A DNA stretch of 15,262 nt, from NCBI GenBank assembly GCA_900548485.1, contig URKL01000012.1:1-15262 (forward strand). Reading direction: 5' to 3'. Source of the stretch: an uncultured Succinatimonas sp. GTDB taxonomy: Bacteria; Pseudomonadota; Gammaproteobacteria; Enterobacterales; Succinivibrionaceae. Position 1 is the first letter of the stretch. The number at the start of each line of letters is the position of its first letter. Shown here in pieces: positions 6,922-14,194 of this stretch. The notes under the pieces were generated by a model. It was not told the origin of the DNA, ran no database searches, and worked only from the letters and a program-made list of their open reading frames with translations. The position numbers and the translations under genes are program-made.

Positions 6922-7208
6922 TTGTTAATGTCAACCTAAAAAAAAGGATGCAGTCCTGATAATTCGGCCTGTGAAGGCTTCTTTGGAAGATTAAAGAATG
7001 AGATGTTTTACAACAGAAGCTGGATTGGTGTCACAATGGATGAATTTATAAATACACTAGATAAATATATTCATTGGTATGCAGAAAAAAGAAGAAAAAT
7101 TACACTTGGAGGATTAAGTCCAATTGATTACAGAAAAAAATATTGGGATATTATAAATAAGTCCAACTTTATGTCCTCTCCCCCTTTTTTTTAGGTTGAC
7201 ATTAACAA
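6922..7208 (+). mobile_element. Miniature, internally deleted IS3-family element
   Basis: A perfect 26-bp inverted repeat bounds the element (6922-6947 and 7183-7208; it begins TTGTTAATGTCAACC and contains an A8/T8 run). Between the ends lies only the 3' end of an IS3-type orfB. The left repeat is joined directly to the codons GCSPDNSACEGFFG, so orfA and most of orfB are deleted. With both ends intact it could still be moved by a full copy elsewhere. No matching 3-4 bp target duplication is seen at its borders, so at least one side has been rearranged since insertion. Confidence 0.8.
6946..7194 (+). pseudogene. IS3-family transposase OrfB, C-terminal remnant
   Basis: The frame reads GCSPDNSACEGFFGRLKNEM, then FYNRSW, KYIHWYAEKRRKITLGGLSP and DYRKKYW. 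This is the end of the rve integrase domain of IS3-family transposases, including the third catalytic residue (Glu) of the DDE triad in the EGFFGRLKNE region. The first two Asp residues and the N-terminal HTH partner are missing. An ATG at 7003 begins the longest possible ORF (63 aa), but the homology starts earlier, showing that this is a fragment and not a small gene. The stop at 7192-7194 lies within the right inverted repeat. Confidence 0.85.
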
Positions 7209-7257
7209 CTAGAATCATTAATAGAGAAATCAGAAATATTAAAGAGAGTAAATATTT
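7208..7257 (-). pseudogene. Fragment of an ISL3-type transposase N-terminus
   Basis: Fifty bases match 458-507, inside the left-edge ISL3 transposase gene, in the same orientation with 4 differences. The minus-strand translation retains FNISDFSI. The piece abuts the right inverted repeat of the IS3-type element, so it was probably cut there by insertion or deletion. It has no ends of its own. Confidence 0.75.
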
Positions 7258-7308
7258 TTATTGCTAGCTTATCTTTCGTCTAAAATAAATATTGCTTACA
7301 AGTACTTT

Positions 7309-7314
7309 TATAAT
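7309..7314 (+). promoter_or_regulatory. Possible -10 box for the sigma-54 regulator gene
   Basis: A perfect TATAAT lies 30 bp before the first ATG of the regulator, in AT-rich DNA. No good -35 box is found 16-18 bp upstream, so the call is weak. Confidence 0.35.
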
Positions 7315-7344
7315 AATTAGGTAAATTCAAAAATATAGTTCTAA

Positions 7345-9270
7345 ATGGAGAACTCTGTGCAAAGTAAGAAAAAAGCTCTATTTGCAACACCATTACCGGC
7401 AATAGCAGATATTGCAAATAAAAGTATAGCCGAGATTGGGCTTGACTGCGAAGTTGTCAGTGATGTTTGGGAAGAAATTGAAAAAAAAGTAAAAGCTAAT
7501 GAATATCTTTTGATTATTTCTCATGGCGATTATGCGCATAAGCTCAGAGCTTTAACTTCTATTACAGTATTAGAGGTTCAGAGCGATATTTTTTCTGTAC
7601 TGAATGATATATCTATTTTAAAAAAACAAGGTAGCAAAAAAATTTATGTGATTTTTGATAGTCACGGATTTAATTTTGAATTTCCTAAAATGCTTATCTC
7701 AGGAGTTGAGATCTATATTTTAAAGAGCAATTCTAAAGAAGATCTGGTCATCTCTGTAGGTGAGGCTATCTTAGCAGGAGCCGATGGTATTGTAGGGCCA
7801 CTGCCAGCTTTAAATTATATTACAGGTAGTAAAATTTTTAAATGTCCATTGTCAGTATCAGAGATTGGACTAAAACGAATTTTTGAAGCATCTCAGCGCA
7901 TTTTACATTTAGAAAAGATTAAGCGTCTTCAACTTACAAGACTCGATCTGATTATTAATAATATTTCTGAGGGTATAGTTATTTTTAATCTCTCAAGAGA
8001 AGCCGTATTTCATAATGTTCAGGCAGACAGGATCATGCATGGCATTAGCTCTTCTAAATGGTATGAAATTATGGCTCCTTTGTTTAAGAAAACTTCAGAT
8101 GTAAATTCAGTTGTGATCTTAAATGGTAAACAGGTGTTGATGCATACTCAACATTTTGTCTTTCCTAATACAGACATTGATAACCATGTGGTTATTTTGC
8201 ATGAAGGTCAAGAAATTGAAAAGTCAGAACGCTCTTTAAGATCTCACAATATCTCCAAAGGTTTAATTGCCAAAACAACATTTTCGTCTTTGATAGCCTG
8301 CGATCCAAATACTTTAGAATTGGTTAAAAGAGCTGAAATCTATGCAAAAACTGAAAGTAATATTTTAATTTGTGGCGAGACAGGTGTTGGCAAGGAGATG
8401 TTTGCTCAATCTATACATAATGCTTCAGCTAGAAAAGCTGAAGCATTTGTCTCTGTAAACTGCGCTGTTTTACCACCTTCTTTAATTGAAAGTGAGCTTT
8501 TTGGTTATGTTGAAGGAGCTTTTACAGGGGCGCGGAGTAAGGGCAAAAAAGGACTTTTTGAATTAGCTCATAAGGGTACAATTTTTTTAGATGAAATAGG
8601 TGAGTTACCCTTAGATGTACAGAGTAGACTTTTGCGAGTATTGCAAGAGCGCGAGGTTATGCGTATTGGAGATGATAGGGTAATACCTGTCGATGTGAGA
8701 ATTATTTGTGCGACTAATCGACATTTATGGGAACTGTCCTCTGAAGGTAAATTTAGATTAGATCTTTATTATCGCATTAATGTTTTAAGGTTAAGAATTC
8801 TTCCGCTTTCTCAGCGTAAGGGAGATATTATTCCTTTATTTGAGCGTTACTTAGAAAGCTTTTTTGGTAATCGTGATTTCACAATAACTAAAGAAGCTCA
8901 GGAATTTATTTTGTCATGGCCATGGCCTGGTAATGTTAGAGAGTTACGTAATGTGGCAGAGGCTTCCGTTCTAGACGGAAATATCATAAAGCTTAGTACT
9001 CTTAAGAAGATTATGTGGTTAGGAGCGGATAGTGAACAAAAGCTTTATGAAAATATATTGACTGAAAATCACTCTAACTTATCAACTTTATCTGAGTTTA
9101 AATCAAATGAAGAAGGCATAATCGTTAAGCCTGAAAACATAGGTTCTCTAAAAGATCTGGAGCGACAATTTTTAGAAAAAATGCTTGAATCTATGAGTCA
9201 AGATGAAGTGTGTCAACGGTTTAATATTTCAAGAGTAACTCTTTGGCGTAAATTACGCCACAAAATTTAG
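7345..9270 (+). CDS. Sigma-54-dependent enhancer-binding regulator with PrpR-type sensor domain
   Basis: This activator remodels RNA polymerase carrying sigma-54 by ATP hydrolysis. Residues about 10-190 resemble the PrpR N-terminal sensor domain (KALFATPLPAIADIANKS, ADGIVGPLPALN), and about 200-290 look PAS-like (NNISEGIVIFN). The AAA+ domain carries Walker A GETGVGKE (344-351), the sigma-54-contacting GAFTGA loop (391-396), Walker B IFLDE (413-417) and FRLDLYYRINVL. A Fis-type HTH ends the protein (EVCQRFNISRVTLWRKLR). All catalytic motifs are intact. It converges with the pectin-sugar operon, whose promoter has a -24/-12 box, so that operon is the likely target; the effector is unknown but should be a pectin-derived metabolite. 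The start is open: ATG 7345 has no ribosome binding site, while GTG 7357 has GGAGA at 7347-7351. A weak 6-bp dyad (AGCTCT/AGAGCT, 9285-9297) follows the stop. Confidence 0.92.
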   Translation: MENSVQSKKKALFATPLPAIADIANKSIAEIGLDCEVVSDVWEEIEKKVKANEYLLIISHGDYAHKLRALTSITVLEVQSDIFSVLNDISILKKQGSKKIYVIFDSHGFNFEFPKMLISGVEIYILKSNSKEDLVISVGEAILAGADGIVGPLPALNYITGSKIFKCPLSVSEIGLKRIFEASQRILHLEKIKRLQLTRLDLIINNISEGIVIFNLSREAVFHNVQADRIMHGISSSKWYEIMAPLFKKTSDVNSVVILNGKQVLMHTQHFVFPNTDIDNHVVILHEGQEIEKSERSLRSHNISKGLIAKTTFSSLIACDPNTLELVKRAEIYAKTESNILICGETGVGKEMFAQSIHNASARKAEAFVSVNCAVLPPSLIESELFGYVEGAFTGARSKGKKGLFELAHKGTIFLDEIGELPLDVQSRLLRVLQEREVMRIGDDRVIPVDVRIICATNRHLWELSSEGKFRLDLYYRINVLRLRILPLSQRKGDIIPLFERYLESFFGNRDFTITKEAQEFILSWPWPGNVRELRNVAEASVLDGNIIKLSTLKKIMWLGADSEQKLYENILTENHSNLSTLSEFKSNEEGIIVKPENIGSLKDLERQFLEKMLESMSQDEVCQRFNISRVTLWRKLRHKI

Positions 9271-9303
9271 CCGCTCACCTTCTTAGCTCTGAGAGCTTTA
9301 ATG

Positions 9304-10116
9304 TTAGAAAAATTGTTTCATAAAAGTTAATTCTTCCTGAATATATGGAGTAGACTGAGCTTCACGAATGGCATATTCAATATTAGTTAATCTCTTGAAT
9401 TTGTTCTTTAAATTATGCCAATGAATATTGCCATGGTTAAGTCTGCTCATAATGCGATTACCTTTTTCATCAAAAGAAAAATCCTTAAAATGGATCATAG
9501 CAATATGGTCGCAGAGTTCTTGATTTTCAAACCATAAATCCCAAAGTTTAGCTTGAGTTTCAATTTCTGTATTCAATACTAAGTTAGTAGGATCAAAGAT
9601 AAATTTTAGAGTGTTTTTAGGAACGCTATGCAAGATTTCAAGGCAAAGTTCAGGGCAATGCAGGGGTTGTAATCTAACCGGCTCTAGGAGCAAGGTTACA
9701 CCTTCCTCTTGAGCAATAGCACAGATTTTAGGGGCTATTTTTAAAAGCTGCTTGCGTCTTTTAGCAATTTCTTCATTGGTTATGGCTACAAAAGCGCTTT
9801 CTGTTCCTAAATAATGTGCGTTGATTGCACAAGCTAGTTTAGCGTATTTTCTGTAGATATTAAGGTTGTAGGATTCAGCTTCAGGATTGGCTAAATCTTG
9901 ATAACAACCGACAGAAGCGATCTCCAAGTGACGTTCTTGACAGTTTTTTAAAATAGTATCGGTTATATCTTTACCGATGCAATCGTCAAAACTTTCAATA
10001 CCTAAGATAAGTTTGTGAAAAACTAATTGTACGCAGTCATAGCCTAAATCTTTAAATAAAGCTACATCTTCAGGTGTACGACGTCCTAAATCGTGACCTC
10101 TTAAGCCATATTTCAT
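9304..10116 (-). CDS. Sugar isomerase/epimerase-like TIM-barrel protein
   Basis: The 270-residue protein has the xylose-isomerase-like TIM barrel (AP endonuclease 2 superfamily). Likely metal ligands lie at the ends of strands: Glu145 (TLLLEPVRL), Asp175 (FIFDPTNL), His209 (AMIHFKDF) and Glu252 (AIREAQ). No signal peptide is seen, so it is cytoplasmic. It is the last gene of the operon with the GH105 hydrolase and symporter, 71 bp after the symporter across a hairpin. It probably rearranges a sugar or keto-sugar released from rhamnogalacturonan, but members of this fold act on many sugars and inositols, and the substrate cannot be read from the sequence. AGGA about 10 nt before the ATG supports the start. 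Confidence 0.8.
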   Translation of the reverse strand: MKYGLRGHDLGRRTPEDVALFKDLGYDCVQLVFHKLILGIESFDDCIGKDITDTILKNCQERHLEIASVGCYQDLANPEAESYNLNIYRKYAKLACAINAHYLGTESAFVAITNEEIAKRRKQLLKIAPKICAIAQEEGVTLLLEPVRLQPLHCPELCLEILHSVPKNTLKFIFDPTNLVLNTEIETQAKLWDLWFENQELCDHIAMIHFKDFSFDEKGNRIMSRLNHGNIHWHNLKNKFKRLTNIEYAIREAQSTPYIQEELTFMKQFF

Positions 10117-10133
10117 AGTATTTTGTCCTGTTT

Positions 10134-10168
10134 ATATAAAAGCAAAGCCACCTCAAAAAAGTGGCTTT
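10134..10168 (-). terminator. Hairpin between symporter and isomerase genes
   Basis: AAAGCCAC (10144-10151) and GTGGCTTT (10161-10168) form an 8-bp stem with a 9-nt loop, followed on the minus strand by GCTTTTATAT. The short T-tract suggests a leaky terminator or mRNA-stabilising hairpin that could lower expression of the last gene of the operon. Confidence 0.5.
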
Positions 10169-10187
10169 AGACATCAGTTGCTATTTT

Positions 10188-11714
10188 TTATTTTTCATTG
10201 TCGTGTTTTAAAGTCCAGCATTTATCGTAGCTATAACCGGTTAAGTCTTCAACTACAGCGCGTACTTTAGGATCGACGTCAGCTTTACTACCACCATTTT
10301 TAAGTCTTGAAACCTCGGTACATACTATTTTGTGGGTTTCCTTATTGAGATTTAAACGAGTGGAGGCAAACCAACCTATAGCTAAAAAGATAATTGGCAT
10401 TACTACAGCTATAAGCATGATACCGAATTGGGTGAATTCTGATTGTTCAGTAGTACCTTTTACATAGCCAAAGGCTGCTAAACCTACACCAATTGCTAAT
10501 GATTCAATACCAGTTGCTGCACGAGAGAAGAGGGTGTTAACTCCGGTGAAGATACCTTCACGGCGTTCGCCATGGATAATCTCATCAATATCAGCCATAA
10601 ATGGTAATTGGAAGACTGGAATATAATCAATACCAGCACGACCTGCAAAGGAGATTACAGCTGCAATACATAATAATATGGTTAAATAATCACTACCAAT
10701 CATTGTTGAAAGCATGTAAAAGCCAGCACAACCTAAGACTACGACACAGGTAAAAATTCGGAAGGTTTTGGGGGCACCATAGCGTAGGCATAAGAAAATG
10801 CATAATAATAAAGCTGCAAAAGAGGTCATTTGTGTAATACCTAAAACCCAAGCGGCTTCTTTTTGAGATATAAAGAGTACAGACACTACAAAATAAGTGA
10901 AGATACCTGTAGCTAAGTTTTTATAGATGCATCCCATAGCTAAGATGATGCAATGTAAACGATAGGCCTTAAGTTTTAGGCTTTGTTTAATATTGCTAAG
11001 GATAGATAAGAATATCTCTTTTAAAGAAGAAGTATTTGCAAATACATGCACTTCAGAAGGATCTTTTTCGAAGGTCCACATCCAAACTACTATCAAAGAT
11101 AAAGCCATCATGATGCCGTAAATTACACCTGTCATAACGAAAGCTGTAGCATTTTCTTGACCATATAATTGGAACATCAATCCTGGGATAAAGGCGGCTA
11201 CTGTTGAGGAAATCACACCACACATCTGTTTGCCGCCAGTAAGCTTAGCTTTATCAGTAGCATTCTGTGTCATCTCTGCAGGTAAGGAGACACAGGATAC
11301 AATTACCATAGTAAAGACCATCTCATATAAAAGATTTATAAAGAAATAATAGGTAAGTCCCATCCCAGGAAGCCACATGGCTGGGAAAACCACCAAAATA
11401 GAAGGTATGCCTAAGAGAATAAAAAAGCGTCTTCTACCAAAGCGTTTTCCAAGACGAGTTTTGTAGAAATTGTCAGTGATAAATCCCATTACCGGATTTA
11501 ATAAAGCATCAAAAATACGGGCACAAGTAAAGATGATGGAGGCACTTACAGCAGATAATCCACACATGGTGGTGTAGAAGAACATCAGCCAAGCAGAGAT
11601 TAAAGTAGTAGAGCCACCACCTAAGAAGTTTACGCTTGCGTAACCGATGATGTTTTTAAGGCCGATCTTTCTTACATTTGTTGGTGCAGGATTTTTAATA
11701 ACTGTATCAGTCAT
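10188..11714 (-). CDS. GPH-family (MFS) sugar:cation symporter
   Basis: This 508-residue inner-membrane transporter has about 12 hydrophobic segments. Typical glycoside-pentoside-hexuronide family features are ARIFDALLNPVMGFITDN after the second segment and the cytoplasmic loop RLGKRFGRRRFFILLGIP. A cytoplasmic tail of about 50 residues follows the last segment. It starts 11 nt after the GH105 gene, with AAGGAG (11722-11727) overlapping that gene's stop codon and 7 nt before the ATG, so translation is likely coupled. Position beside an unsaturated rhamnogalacturonyl hydrolase suggests import of unsaturated rhamnogalacturonan di- or oligosaccharides with Na+ or H+. The substrate is inferred from context only. 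Confidence 0.88.
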   Translation of the reverse strand: MTDTVIKNPAPTNVRKIGLKNIIGYASVNFLGGGSTTLISAWLMFFYTTMCGLSAVSASIIFTCARIFDALLNPVMGFITDNFYKTRLGKRFGRRRFFILLGIPSILVVFPAMWLPGMGLTYYFFINLLYEMVFTMVIVSCVSLPAEMTQNATDKAKLTGGKQMCGVISSTVAAFIPGLMFQLYGQENATAFVMTGVIYGIMMALSLIVVWMWTFEKDPSEVHVFANTSSLKEIFLSILSNIKQSLKLKAYRLHCIILAMGCIYKNLATGIFTYFVVSVLFISQKEAAWVLGITQMTSFAALLLCIFLCLRYGAPKTFRIFTCVVVLGCAGFYMLSTMIGSDYLTILLCIAAVISFAGRAGIDYIPVFQLPFMADIDEIIHGERREGIFTGVNTLFSRAATGIESLAIGVGLAAFGYVKGTTEQSEFTQFGIMLIAVVMPIIFLAIGWFASTRLNLNKETHKIVCTEVSRLKNGGSKADVDPKVRAVVEDLTGYSYDKCWTLKHDNEK

Positions 11715-11725
11715 TTTGATTCTCC

Positions 11726-12811
11726 TTAAGCCTTGACTTCATTTTCAATGCTTGCAAATAAAAATGGTCCAAGACCTTTAGGCTCATTGCTGATGATTGG
11801 TTCTGACATGTAATAAGCAAAGGATCCATCACGTCTGACTTGACCTCCTAAACCACCTACATAACAAATCTTATTTAAATTTAAGAGGTGTTCAGGAGTT
11901 TCAAGTACAAATTCTGCAATTAAACCTTGATAGGCAAATTTGGCAATTTTAGTAAAGCTTTCATCTAAAATATTTAATCTGATGGCCTTAAATAAAGCGG
12001 CGGTAATCATGCAAGAGGCTGAAGCTTCAAGATAATTTTGTTTACGCTCAGCTAAGTCTAGGATCTGATACCAAACTCCTGCATTTTTGTCTTGAACTTT
12101 GACTAAGGAAATCAAGCAATCTTTGAGAATAGCGCATAAAGCTTGGCGATCTTTATGAGTTCTAGGCATCAACTCAATAACATCAGCTAAAGCCATTACA
12201 TACCAGCCCATAGCACGAGCCCAGAAGTGAGGAGATACACCAGTATTAGGATCACACCAGTACATAGATTTAGACTCATCATAGGCATGATAGAGTAGGC
12301 CGGTTTTTTCATCTTTTAAGTGTGGATATGATTTTAGAAATTGCATAGCAATATCATCAAAATCCTGTTCATTGCCAAAGCGAGAGGCAAAAGCTGCTAA
12401 AAATGCCGCTCCCATGTATAAGCCGTCGCACCAAATTTGATGAGGGTAGATAGCTTTATGCCAAAATACTCCTTCGGAAGTACGCGGATGAGTTTTGATT
12501 TGTTCGTGTAAGTTAAAAGCAGCTTTCTTATAACGCTCATCAGATGTTTCATCCCAGAGTTTTAAAACGATCTTACCGTTGTTTAAATGATCGATATTAT
12601 GCTCATCAAGACGATAGCCGTTAATGCTACCATCAGCGTTTATGAAGGTATCCATTGTTTTGGTGATGAAGTCTAGATATTTTTTGTCAGAAGTCTTCTT
12701 ATATACATCATAGATACCTTCAAGAGTGAGCCCGTATTCATATCCCCAATGATCAGTAAGGTTTATTTTGTGAGCTATAATTGAATCGGCCATCCATTGA
12801 GAGTAATTCAT
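11726..12811 (-). CDS. GH105 unsaturated rhamnogalacturonyl hydrolase (YteR/RhiN-like)
   Basis: This 361-residue (alpha/alpha)6-barrel enzyme removes the unsaturated galacturonyl residue from the end of oligosaccharides made by rhamnogalacturonan lyases, leaving rhamnose and an unsaturated uronate that rearranges spontaneously. Family marks are HQIWCDGLYMGAAF with the expected catalytic Asp129 (Asp143 in Bacillus YteR), HFWARAMGWYVMAL, NYLEASASCM and RRDGSFAYYMSEP. There is no signal peptide, so cleavage is cytoplasmic after import by the adjoining symporter. It is the first gene of the operon; a -24/-12 promoter lies 65 bp upstream and AGGA precedes the ATG by about 10 nt. Activity on unsaturated glucuronyl substrates is a known variation in GH105 and cannot be excluded. 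Confidence 0.9.
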   Translation of the reverse strand: MNYSQWMADSIIAHKINLTDHWGYEYGLTLEGIYDVYKKTSDKKYLDFITKTMDTFINADGSINGYRLDEHNIDHLNNGKIVLKLWDETSDERYKKAAFNLHEQIKTHPRTSEGVFWHKAIYPHQIWCDGLYMGAAFLAAFASRFGNEQDFDDIAMQFLKSYPHLKDEKTGLLYHAYDESKSMYWCDPNTGVSPHFWARAMGWYVMALADVIELMPRTHKDRQALCAILKDCLISLVKVQDKNAGVWYQILDLAERKQNYLEASASCMITAALFKAIRLNILDESFTKIAKFAYQGLIAEFVLETPEHLLNLNKICYVGGLGGQVRRDGSFAYYMSEPIISNEPKGLGPFLFASIENEVKA

Positions 12812-12875
12812 AATTTTTTTTCCTATGTTTTTATTTTTTATTCAAATTGTGTCCTTGGGGACTATGTCTTTTTAC

Positions 12876-12894
12876 TATGCAAAAAGCATGCCAA
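12876..12894 (-). promoter_or_regulatory. Sigma-54 (-24/-12) promoter of the pectin-sugar operon
   Basis: The minus strand reads TTGGCATGCTTTTTGCATA: GG (-24) and GC (-12) with exactly 10 bases between them, close to the consensus TGGCAC-N5-TTGC. Transcription would start near 12867 and leave a leader of about 56 nt before the GH105 ATG. The neighbouring gene at 7345 encodes the type of activator such promoters require. Confidence 0.85.
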
Positions 12895-12896
12895 TA

Positions 12897-12917
12897 TTCA
12901 AAAAAAGCTTTTTTGAA
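12897..12917. promoter_or_regulatory. Dyad directly upstream of the sigma-54 promoter
   Basis: TTCAAAAAA and TTTTTTGAA flank a 3-bp centre. It touches the -24 region, closer than usual for an enhancer site. The A/T tracts could be a bend or binding site for IHF-like proteins or a repressor. Function is unproven. Confidence 0.35.
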
Positions 12918-12969
12918 GGCGGTTATAAAGTTTTATTTAAATCGAAGTTAAGTTAAAAAATGCTTTTGT

Positions 12970-12993
12970 ATTTCATAAATGAAATTCATTTAT
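12970..12993. promoter_or_regulatory. Candidate upstream activator site of the sigma-54 regulator
   Basis: Two overlapping dyads share ATGAAAT half-sites: ATTTCAT-AA-ATGAAAT (12970-12985) and ATAAATGAA-A-TTCATTTAT (12975-12993). Another ATGAAAT lies at 13012-13018. They are centred about 105-120 bp upstream of the predicted start, the usual distance for enhancer-binding proteins. AT richness makes chance dyads possible. Confidence 0.4.
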
Positions 12994-13169
12994 AAAATAA
13001 TTGTTGCAAATATGAAATAAAAGATAGATGCATTTTGCATGACAAAGATTTGGATGGATTTTTATTTTAAGCTTAGAAAATAATAGAGATAGGCAATATA
13101 TGGTAGTCTTATAAATGTATAGCATTGAAATAACAAATACATAAAATTGTTTTGAATAAAGGATCAAGT

Positions 13170-14138
13170 ATGGATCTTAAAAAGCTCTCCACAAAAATTA
13201 TTGACGATAATTATCTTGTAAACCGTCAAGAGGCATTAGAGTTAGCTAGTTGTGATTTAGATTTACTAGGTAAGAGTGCTAAAGATATCACTCAGGCTTT
13301 TTTTAATAATAAGATTGAGTTGTGTGCTATTTCTAATGGAAAGTGTGGTCGATGCTCTGAGGATTGTAAATTCTGTGCACAAAGCCGTCATTTTAAAACA
13401 GAGATTGAACCTACACCTTTAAAGGATAATGAAACCTTATTTAAAGAAGCTAAGTATAACGCTGAGCGTGGAGTACATAGATTTTCTGTTGTGACTGCCG
13501 GAGCCTTATTATCAAAGCGTGAGCTTGAAAATTTAGCTTTAGGCTATCAAGAAATATCCTCTAAATTAAATATAAAATGTTGCGGAAGTTTAGGTCTTTT
13601 AAGTTATGCTGATTTTTTAATGTTGAAAGAACACGGAATGACGCGTGTTCATAATAATATCGAAACTTCAAGACGCTTTTTCCCACAAATATGTACAACT
13701 CATAGTTTTGAACAAAAAATTAAGTGTATTGAAGATGCAAAAAAAGCCGGACTTGAGGTCTGTTCAGGCTGCATCATTGGAATGGGAGAAACTCTAGAGG
13801 ATAGAATAGATATTGCTTTGGAGTTACAAAAACTTGATGTTGTAAGTTGTCCCATTAATATATTAAATCCAATTAAAGGAACACCTCTTGAAAATGCTAA
13901 ACCTCTGTCTTTAGATGAGATAAAGCTGACAATATCTTTATTTAGACATATTTTACCTAAAGTGGTACTGCGTCTTGCAGGAGGCAGAATCAAGATTAAG
14001 GATGATTTTTCCTCTCTTTATGATTTTGGCATTAACGCCATGATTTCAGGAGATATGCTAACTACGGCAGGTCTGTCAATTGCAAGCGATCACAGTGCGA
14101 TCATTGCCTCACAGCATCAAGCTTCTTTGATTGAGTAG
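13170..14138 (+). CDS. bioB: Biotin synthase BioB
   Basis: This radical-SAM enzyme inserts sulphur into dethiobiotin, the last step of biotin synthesis. The radical-SAM cluster motif is Cys62, Cys66, Cys69 (CSEDCKFC). Further BioB marks are HNNIETSRRFFPQICTTH, EVCSGCIIGMGET with Cys198 (E. coli Cys188), Cys138 (E. coli Cys128) and RLAGGR with Arg268 (E. coli Arg260). At the place of E. coli Cys97, a ligand of the auxiliary cluster, this protein has Ser106 (RFSVVTAG), a form I associate with anaerobe-type BioB. The start is ATG 13170, with AAAGGA 6 nt upstream; a longer frame from TTG 13152 lacks support. At 322 residues the length is normal. It stands alone: no other bio gene is in view, and I see no BirA operator upstream. 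Confidence 0.9.
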   Translation: MDLKKLSTKIIDDNYLVNRQEALELASCDLDLLGKSAKDITQAFFNNKIELCAISNGKCGRCSEDCKFCAQSRHFKTEIEPTPLKDNETLFKEAKYNAERGVHRFSVVTAGALLSKRELENLALGYQEISSKLNIKCCGSLGLLSYADFLMLKEHGMTRVHNNIETSRRFFPQICTTHSFEQKIKCIEDAKKAGLEVCSGCIIGMGETLEDRIDIALELQKLDVVSCPINILNPIKGTPLENAKPLSLDEIKLTISLFRHILPKVVLRLAGGRIKIKDDFSSLYDFGINAMISGDMLTTAGLSIASDHSAIIASQHQASLIE

Positions 14139-14155
14139 TAAAATTTTTATATAAG

Positions 14156-14192
14156 AAAACCGTTATTGTTTTTATTTGATAGCGGTTTTTTT
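14156..14192 (+). terminator. Rho-independent terminator of bioB
   Basis: AAAACCGTTATT (14156-14167) pairs with GATAGCGGTTTT (14178-14189) over 12 positions including two G-U pairs, and the stem runs directly into a T-tract. It lies 18 bp after the bioB stop. Confidence 0.85.
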
Positions 14193-14194
14193 AT

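Noticed and set aside
6916..7212. Target-site duplication around the IS3-type element
   Set aside because: The 3-4 bases on the two sides (AAT versus ACT, or shifted by one) do not match.
12973..13167. 64-codon minus-strand ORF upstream of bioB
   Set aside because: It overlaps the regulatory region and bioB start, and its Phe/Tyr/Ile-rich translation reflects AT-rich DNA.
12995..13169. BirA operator in front of bioB
   Set aside because: I looked for the TTGTAAACC/GGTTTACAA-type dyad and found none; the short ATGCA/TGCAT dyad near 13028-13040 does not resemble it.
13700..13993. Minus-strand ORF inside bioB
   Set aside because: Antisense to conserved bioB motifs; no independent support.
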